Source of the DNA: an uncultured Bacilli bacterium
Lineage (GTDB): Bacteria; Bacillota_I; Bacilli_A; RF39; UBA660
Direction of reading: 5' to 3'
Length of the DNA stretch: 9,659 bases
Assembly: GCA_944372315.1 (NCBI GenBank)
Contig: CALVYX010000001.1
Span: 1-9,659 of the forward strand
Part shown: in pieces, positions 5,454 to 9,659 of the stretch
Position numbering within the stretch: position 1 is the stretch's first letter
How the letters are laid out: each line of letters starts with the position of its first letter
Notes under the pieces: model-generated
Told to the model about the DNA's origin: nothing
Seen by the model: the letters and a program-made list of their open reading frames with translations, nothing else
Database searches by the model: none
Program-made: the position numbers and the translations under genes

Positions 5454-6190
5454 AATCATTTTATTTAACAGATGCTGGAAAAGTAAGAACTCATAATGAG
5501 GACAGTGTTATTATTGTTAAAAATAAAGATGGAGATTACTTAATGGCTGTAGCGGATGGTATGGGAGGACACTCTGCTGGTGAAGTAGCATCTAGTATTG
5601 CTATTAGTTATCTTGGAAAAAGTTTTAATGAAGTTTTTTCACACATGGAAAAAGTAAAAGCAGTCAATTGGTTACGAGAAAGTGTATTGGATATTAATGA
5701 ACTTATTTTTGGCTATGTAAAAGATCATCCAGAATCACGTGGAATGGGAACTACTTTAGTAGTAGCAATTGTAACTAAAGAATATATATTATTTGGTAAT
5801 ATAGGAGATTCTTCTGGATTTGTTATGAAAGATGAACATCTACATAAGGTAACTTATGATCATACTTTAGTTAATTTATTATTAAAAGCAGGAGAATTAA
5901 CAGAAGAAGAAGCCAAAGATCATCCTAAAAAGAATGTATTAATGAAAGCTTTAGGTGCAAATGATCCAATTGATATAGATATATTTGATTGTGATTTAGA
6001 TATTTCGTCCATTCTTTTATGTAGTGATGGACTTACTAATATGTTAGATAATGAACAAATAGAAAAAGTATTATTAAGTGATGCTGACATTGAAGATAAA
6101 GTAATAAAATTAATTAGAAAGAGTAATAATCGTGGGGGAACAGACAATATATCAGTAGCTTACTTAAGTTTAGAGGAAAGTGGTGAATAA
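5450..6190 (+). CDS. prpC: PP2C-type Ser/Thr protein phosphatase (PrpC/Stp)
   Basis: Metal-dependent phosphatase that reverses phosphorylation by the kinase encoded next. The 246 residues include all family motifs: RTHNED (13-18), VADGMGGH with Asp36 (34-41), GMGTTLV (98-104), GNIGDS (117-122), CSDGL with Asp193 (191-195) and GGTDNIS with Asp232 (229-235). These aspartates hold the two manganese or magnesium ions. Length is typical of bacterial Stp, and there is no membrane segment, so it is cytoplasmic. AGAAGGAGG (5437-5445) is one of the strongest ribosome binding sites here and lies within the end of rlmN, whose stop codon overlaps the ATG. The gap to the kinase gene is 2 nt, the standard phosphatase-kinase arrangement of Bacillota. 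Confidence 0.95.
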   Translation: MKSFYLTDAGKVRTHNEDSVIIVKNKDGDYLMAVADGMGGHSAGEVASSIAISYLGKSFNEVFSHMEKVKAVNWLRESVLDINELIFGYVKDHPESRGMGTTLVVAIVTKEYILFGNIGDSSGFVMKDEHLHKVTYDHTLVNLLLKAGELTEEEAKDHPKKNVLMKALGANDPIDIDIFDCDLDISSILLCSDGLTNMLDNEQIEKVLLSDADIEDKVIKLIRKSNNRGGTDNISVAYLSLEESGE

Positions 6191-6192
6191 TA

Positions 6193-7965
6193 TTGATTAC
6201 AAAGGGGCAAAAAATAAATGACAGATACGAAATAATTAAAAGTATCGGTGAAGGTGGTATGGCGAATGTCTATTTAGCTCGTGATGTTATTCTAGATAGA
6301 CGGGTAGCAATTAAAATTTTAAGAGGCGATTTAGCTAACGATGAAAAGTTTATTCGCCGTTTTCAACGAGAAGCTTTATCAGCGTCTTCACTATCTCATC
6401 CTAATATTGTTGAAATGTATGATGTTGGAGAAGATAATGGAAATTATTATATTGTAATGGAATATGTTGAAGGTAAAACCTTAAAACAGTATATGAAAAA
6501 AAGAGCAAATGGAAGATTAACTATCACGGAAGCTATTGACATTATGTTGCAACTTACTGATGGTATAGCACATGCACATGATAGTTATATTATCCATAGA
6601 GACTTAAAACCACAGAATATTATGATTCAAGATGATGGTCAAATAAAAATTACAGATTTTGGTATTTCCATGGCTTTGAATTCTACTCAATTAACGCAAA
6701 CCAATTCAGTTATGGGTTCAGTTCATTACTTACCACCGGAACAAGCAAGTGGAAAAGGTTCAACTATTAAATGTGATATATATTCGATGGGCATTTTGTT
6801 TTATGAACTTTTAACAGGAATTTTACCATTTAAAGGAGAAAATGCAGTAGAAATAGCTCTAAAACATATGAAGGAACCATTACCTAGTGTAAGAAAACAA
6901 AATCCAGCGGTTCCACAAAGTGTTGAAAATATCATTTTAAAAGCAACAGCAAAGAATCCTAAAAATAGATATAATGATGTAAAAGAAATGCATAATGATT
7001 TAAAAAGAGCGATGGATCCGGATGTTATGAATCAAGAAAGATATGTTTATCCATATCCAGAGCATGAATTAGAAGATACGAAGGTAATTCCAGTAATAAA
7101 AAAAGAAGAAAAAGAAGATAAGGATGATGATATTGAAGATACTGGAGATTTCATTCAAGAAATACCTAATAAAAAAGAAAAAAAGATCAATATCGTGATT
7201 TGGATTTTAGCTGGAATCTTTTTCTTAATCTTAATCATTATGGCACTAGTAATTTTTGTTATTCCTAGTGTTACTAAAGTACCTAATATTAAAGTGCCAG
7301 ATGTAAGTGGATTAAGTGTTGAAGATGCAGAAGAAATATTATTACAAGAAGGATTTACAGTTAATGCTACGACAGAAAAAGTAGCAAGTGATGAATATGA
7401 TGAAGGGGAAGTAGTAAAAACAGAACCAGAAGCAGGAAGAAGTATTAAAAAAGGTAAAGAAATAACTATCTATGAATCTACAGGTAGTGAAATTTATGTA
7501 ATAGAAGATTATACTGGGAAAAATTATATTGAAATACAAACATTATTAGAAAATGTTCATGGACTTGATGTGAAAATAGAGAAGAAATCAGTTACGATTA
7601 CTGATGATACTGATGAACAAGCGATAGTAGACCAAAGCTTAAAAGAAGGAACCGAAGTAAGAAAAGGAGATTCTATCACGTTATATATACCAGATGTATA
7701 TGAAGAATATCCTGATTTTGTTGGAGAAGACTGGCTTGTCTCAGATGTAGAAGAATTTTGTAATAAAAATAATATTAAATTGACGATTGAATATCAAGAA
7801 ACGAATCGATATGCACCAGGGAAAATTATTAGCCAATCTAGAACAGGTAGAATAGTATCAGGAGCTACTTTAAAAATTGTAGTAGCTAAAGAAATATCGA
7901 TACCAGAAGAAATAGCGCCTTCTCCTGATGATGATACTAGTGAAAATACAGAAGAAGACAATTAA
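6193..7965 (+). CDS. prkC: Membrane Ser/Thr kinase with three PASTA repeats (PrkC/StkP)
   Basis: Cell-envelope kinase that senses peptidoglycan or lipid II fragments and phosphorylates wall-synthesis, division and translation proteins. In the 590 residues: kinase domain 11-270 with glycine loop GEGGMANV (19-26), Lys41 (VAIK), HRDLKPQN with Asp137 (135-142), DFG (155-157) and an activation loop with Thr165, Thr168 and Thr170 before PPE (181-183). A charged juxtamembrane stretch (~290-331) leads to one membrane helix (~333-357). Outside lie three PASTA units at about 365-429, 436-500 and 506-566, then an acidic tail. Start is TTG 6193, the only reasonable one: it gives the expected N-terminus, and no in-frame ATG lies before the kinase core. 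The nearest good GAGG (6173-6176) is 16 nt away, so translation probably depends on coupling to prpC, 2 nt upstream. Confidence 0.95.
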   Translation: MITKGQKINDRYEIIKSIGEGGMANVYLARDVILDRRVAIKILRGDLANDEKFIRRFQREALSASSLSHPNIVEMYDVGEDNGNYYIVMEYVEGKTLKQYMKKRANGRLTITEAIDIMLQLTDGIAHAHDSYIIHRDLKPQNIMIQDDGQIKITDFGISMALNSTQLTQTNSVMGSVHYLPPEQASGKGSTIKCDIYSMGILFYELLTGILPFKGENAVEIALKHMKEPLPSVRKQNPAVPQSVENIILKATAKNPKNRYNDVKEMHNDLKRAMDPDVMNQERYVYPYPEHELEDTKVIPVIKKEEKEDKDDDIEDTGDFIQEIPNKKEKKINIVIWILAGIFFLILIIMALVIFVIPSVTKVPNIKVPDVSGLSVEDAEEILLQEGFTVNATTEKVASDEYDEGEVVKTEPEAGRSIKKGKEITIYESTGSEIYVIEDYTGKNYIEIQTLLENVHGLDVKIEKKSVTITDDTDEQAIVDQSLKEGTEVRKGDSITLYIPDVYEEYPDFVGEDWLVSDVEEFCNKNNIKLTIEYQETNRYAPGKIISQSRTGRIVSGATLKIVVAKEISIPEEIAPSPDDDTSENTEEDN

Positions 7966-7982
7966 TAAAATAAGGGGGAATT

Positions 7983-8813
7983 ATGGAAGGACAAATAATA
8001 AAAATACTTAGTAATTTATACACCGTAAATAGTAATGGAAGAGTATATGAATGTCATAGTAGAGGGAAATTTCGTAATGATAATATTTCTCCGATGGTAG
8101 GAGATTATGTTAAATTTGATCCAGAAAATAATTATATTTTAGAAATATTACCAAGATTAAATGCTCTTGATAGGCCTTTAGTTAGTAATATAGATCAGGG
8201 CTTAATAGTGACTAGCTTGAAAAGTCCTGATTTTTCTACTAATTTATTAGATAAGTTATTAGTAGTAATGGAATTTAATAAAATAAAACCTATTATTTGT
8301 CTAACCAAATATGATTTATTAGATTCTAAAGAAAAAAAAGAAATAAAAAAATATGTAAAGTATTATAAAAAAATAGGATATAAAGTTTTATATAATACTA
8401 ATCTTTTTAGAATAAAAAAAATATTTAAAGGATACACTACAGTGTTTACTGGTCAAAGTGGTGCTGGTAAAAGTACTTTAATAAATAAATTAGATAAAAA
8501 ATTAAATTTAGAAACTGGGGAGATATCTAAGGCTTTAGGAAGAGGAAAACATACAACAAGATTTGTTCAATTATTAGAAGTCTATGGAGGTAAAGTAGTA
8601 GATACTCCAGGTTTTTCTATGATCGATTTTAATAAAATGTCCAAACAAGATATTAGAAATTGTTTTGTTGAGTTTAATAAATATCCTTGTCCATTTAAAG
8701 ATTGTATGCATCAAGATGAGAAAGAATGCAGAATAAAAAAAGAAGTAGAAAAAGGTAATATATTAAATTCAAGATATGAAAATTATAAGAAGTTTATAAA
8801 GGATAGTAGGTGA
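7983..8813 (+). CDS. rsgA: Ribosome small-subunit GTPase RsgA
   Basis: Circularly permuted GTPase that helps the late maturation of the 30S subunit. In 276 residues: N-terminal OB-fold (about 1-65) ending in PRLNALDRP (57-65); then G motifs in permuted order, TKYD (108-111, G4), GQSGAGKST (157-165, P-loop), GRGKHTTR (187-194, switch/G2) and DTPG (207-210, G3); then a zinc knuckle with Cys236, Cys241, His243 and Cys249. All key residues are present. It is slightly shorter than the usual ~290-300, mainly at the ends. AAGGGGG (7972-7978) precedes the ATG by 4 nt. It sits 17 nt after the kinase gene and 4 nt before rpe. In Bacillus the homologue (CpgA) is a substrate of the neighbouring PrkC, which fits the linkage here. 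Confidence 0.95.
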   Translation: MEGQIIKILSNLYTVNSNGRVYECHSRGKFRNDNISPMVGDYVKFDPENNYILEILPRLNALDRPLVSNIDQGLIVTSLKSPDFSTNLLDKLLVVMEFNKIKPIICLTKYDLLDSKEKKEIKKYVKYYKKIGYKVLYNTNLFRIKKIFKGYTTVFTGQSGAGKSTLINKLDKKLNLETGEISKALGRGKHTTRFVQLLEVYGGKVVDTPGFSMIDFNKMSKQDIRNCFVEFNKYPCPFKDCMHQDEKECRIKKEVEKGNILNSRYENYKKFIKDSR

Positions 8814-8817
8814 TAAT

Positions 8818-9444
8818 ATGAAAATATCTGTTTCTTATTTAACGAGTAAAAATCTAGAAAATGATTTGAGAAAATTAAATGTAACTAATGCAGATTATAT
8901 TCATGTGGATGTTATGGATGGAAAATTCGTAAAAAACAAATCACTTCCATTTAAAGTAATAAGAAATATTCATAAATACACTAGTAAAAGATTAGATGTT
9001 CATCTAATGGTAAAAAAGCCTCTTAAATTTATAAGTGATTATGCAACACTGAATACAGAATTTATAACAGTTCATGTAGAAAATAAAAGAGTTGAAAAAG
9101 CTTTAGGTTTAATTGAAGCATATGGTATAAAAACAGGTGTTTCCATAAAACCTAATACTCCACTAGATGCGTTAGATCCTTATTTAGATAGAGTGGATTT
9201 AATATTAGTAATGTCAGTAGAACCTGGTCGTGGTGGACAAGAGTTTATAGAGGATACCATAGATAGAGTAAAAGAAGTAAGAAAGAAATTAAATGAAGCA
9301 AAATCTAAAGCTTTAATTAGTGTTGACGGAGGAATCAATGAAGAAGTGGCAGAAAAATTAAAAGATGCTGATATTTTGGTTAGTGGCAATTATATATTAT
9401 CCAGTGATGATTTTCAATATCAAATTTATAAGTTAAGAAAGTAA
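8818..9444 (+). CDS. rpe: Ribulose-phosphate 3-epimerase
   Basis: Interconverts ribulose 5-phosphate and xylulose 5-phosphate in the pentose phosphate pathway; TIM barrel, cytoplasmic. In 208 residues: YIHVDVMDGKFV (27-38) with metal ligand His29 and catalytic Asp31, DVHLMV with His62 (60-65), and ISVDGGI with catalytic Asp170 (167-173). Ser6 also fits the family. Deviations: the phosphate-gripping loop reads VMSVEPGRGGQEF (131-143) where most enzymes have VNPGFGGQ, the N-terminus reads ISVSYLTS instead of the usual APSIL, and the length is at the low end. A related epimerase on another sugar phosphate (such as allulose 6-phosphate) cannot be fully excluded, but the operon position favours Rpe. 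AGGTGA (8808-8813) covers the rsgA stop, 4 nt before the ATG. Confidence 0.9.
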   Translation: MKISVSYLTSKNLENDLRKLNVTNADYIHVDVMDGKFVKNKSLPFKVIRNIHKYTSKRLDVHLMVKKPLKFISDYATLNTEFITVHVENKRVEKALGLIEAYGIKTGVSIKPNTPLDALDPYLDRVDLILVMSVEPGRGGQEFIEDTIDRVKEVRKKLNEAKSKALISVDGGINEEVAEKLKDADILVSGNYILSSDDFQYQIYKLRK

Positions 9445-9465
9445 CAACCTATTTGGTTGTTTTTT
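9443..9465 (+). terminator. Terminator of the rlmN-rpe operon
   Basis: AACAACC (9443-9449) pairs with GGTTGTT (9455-9461) around a 5-nt loop, with T residues at 9460-9465. The stem begins within the rpe stop codon. A clear intrinsic terminator ending the five-gene unit. Confidence 0.85.
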
Positions 9466-9497
9466 GTTAGAATAATTATATAAATATTTTTTATTAA

Positions 9498-9659
9498 ACA
9501 GGAGATGATGCGATAATAGGAGATAGTTCATTTAACGAGAGTTATGATAATTATGTATTGAGTGCCAGGAGTAGTACAGATGAAGATACTCATTAAGTTA
9601 TGAAGATTATTTGGTAGATGCAGGATTTTGTGGAGATCAAAGTACAATTTATGGAATAG
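9498..9659 (+). pseudogene. Start-less, frameshifted fragment resembling a surface protein
   Basis: Bases 9498-9593 are open in one frame and read DDAIIGDSSFNESY onward until TAA at 9594-9596. The adjoining frame is open from 9584 to the window end and reads YSLSYEDYLVDAGFCGD, then QSTIYGI. The Y-E-D-Y-x-V-D-A-G-F-C-G-D-Q-S pattern resembles a segment I associate with large secreted or surface proteins of gut Bacillota, whose N-terminal export signal would normally lie far upstream. Here no start codon suits either frame: AGGAG (9500-9504) is followed by ATG codons that hit a stop after one further codon, and ATA sits at 9513 where a start would be expected. I read it as a decayed remnant or duplicated cassette. 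The part beyond the window is unknown, and the family link is from memory. Confidence 0.4.

Noticed and set aside
5920..6147. Minus-strand ORF within the phosphatase gene
   Set aside because: It lies wholly inside a well-conserved PP2C coding sequence and is a composition shadow; the same holds for the minus-strand frames at 7342-7539 and 9180-9389.
1..9659. Mycoplasma-type code (TGA as tryptophan)
   Set aside because: Tryptophans are encoded by TGG, and TGA ends rlmN, rsgA and the LytTR gene at the lengths expected for these families.
1..9659. CRISPR array, insertion sequence or prophage genes
   Set aside because: No spaced direct repeats, transposase or phage-like genes were seen on either strand.

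Overview
The window is very AT-rich and reads with the standard bacterial code: TGG is used for tryptophan, and TGA ends several genes (rlmN, rsgA, the LytTR regulator). Strong AGGAGG-type ribosome binding sites, short gaps, a PASTA-domain kinase and the gene order rlmN-prpC-prkC-rsgA-rpe point to a low-GC Bacillota lineage, probably a gut-type Bacilli or Erysipelotrichia relative with a cell wall. It is not a code-4 Mycoplasma. This placement is inferred from composition and gene order only.

Left part (1-2600). A compact transcription unit of about 130 nt comes first. It has a TATAAT box, a strong GAGGTGG site, a possible 22-codon ORF and a GAAA-loop terminator, so it could be a small structured RNA, a micropeptide gene or both. 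After an AT-rich spacer comes a membrane-anchored aryl-sulfate sulfotransferase (443-2398) with all expected catalytic residues, closed by a terminator.

Middle part (2600-4396). A LytTR-type response regulator stands alone without a sensor kinase. A 71-residue protein of unknown function follows, with a long AT-rich inverted repeat in its promoter region. Next come an RNHCP zinc-ribbon protein and an 87-residue three-helix membrane protein, probably co-transcribed and ended by a hairpin that may stop transcription in both directions.

Right part (4396-9465). A tight housekeeping operon encodes RlmN (23S rRNA methylation), a PP2C phosphatase, a Ser/Thr kinase with three PASTA repeats, the ribosome-maturation GTPase RsgA and ribulose-phosphate 3-epimerase. 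Gene junctions overlap by 4 nt or leave gaps of 2-17 nt, and a strong terminator ends the unit. The phosphatase and kinase form the usual reversible signalling pair that couples wall state to growth; RlmN and RsgA act on the ribosome. The last ~160 bases carry a start-less, frameshifted piece resembling a surface protein, cut by the window edge.

Most of the window is recognisable. The least explained parts are the 48-190 unit, the orphan LytTR regulator with its 71-residue neighbour, and the degenerate right edge.
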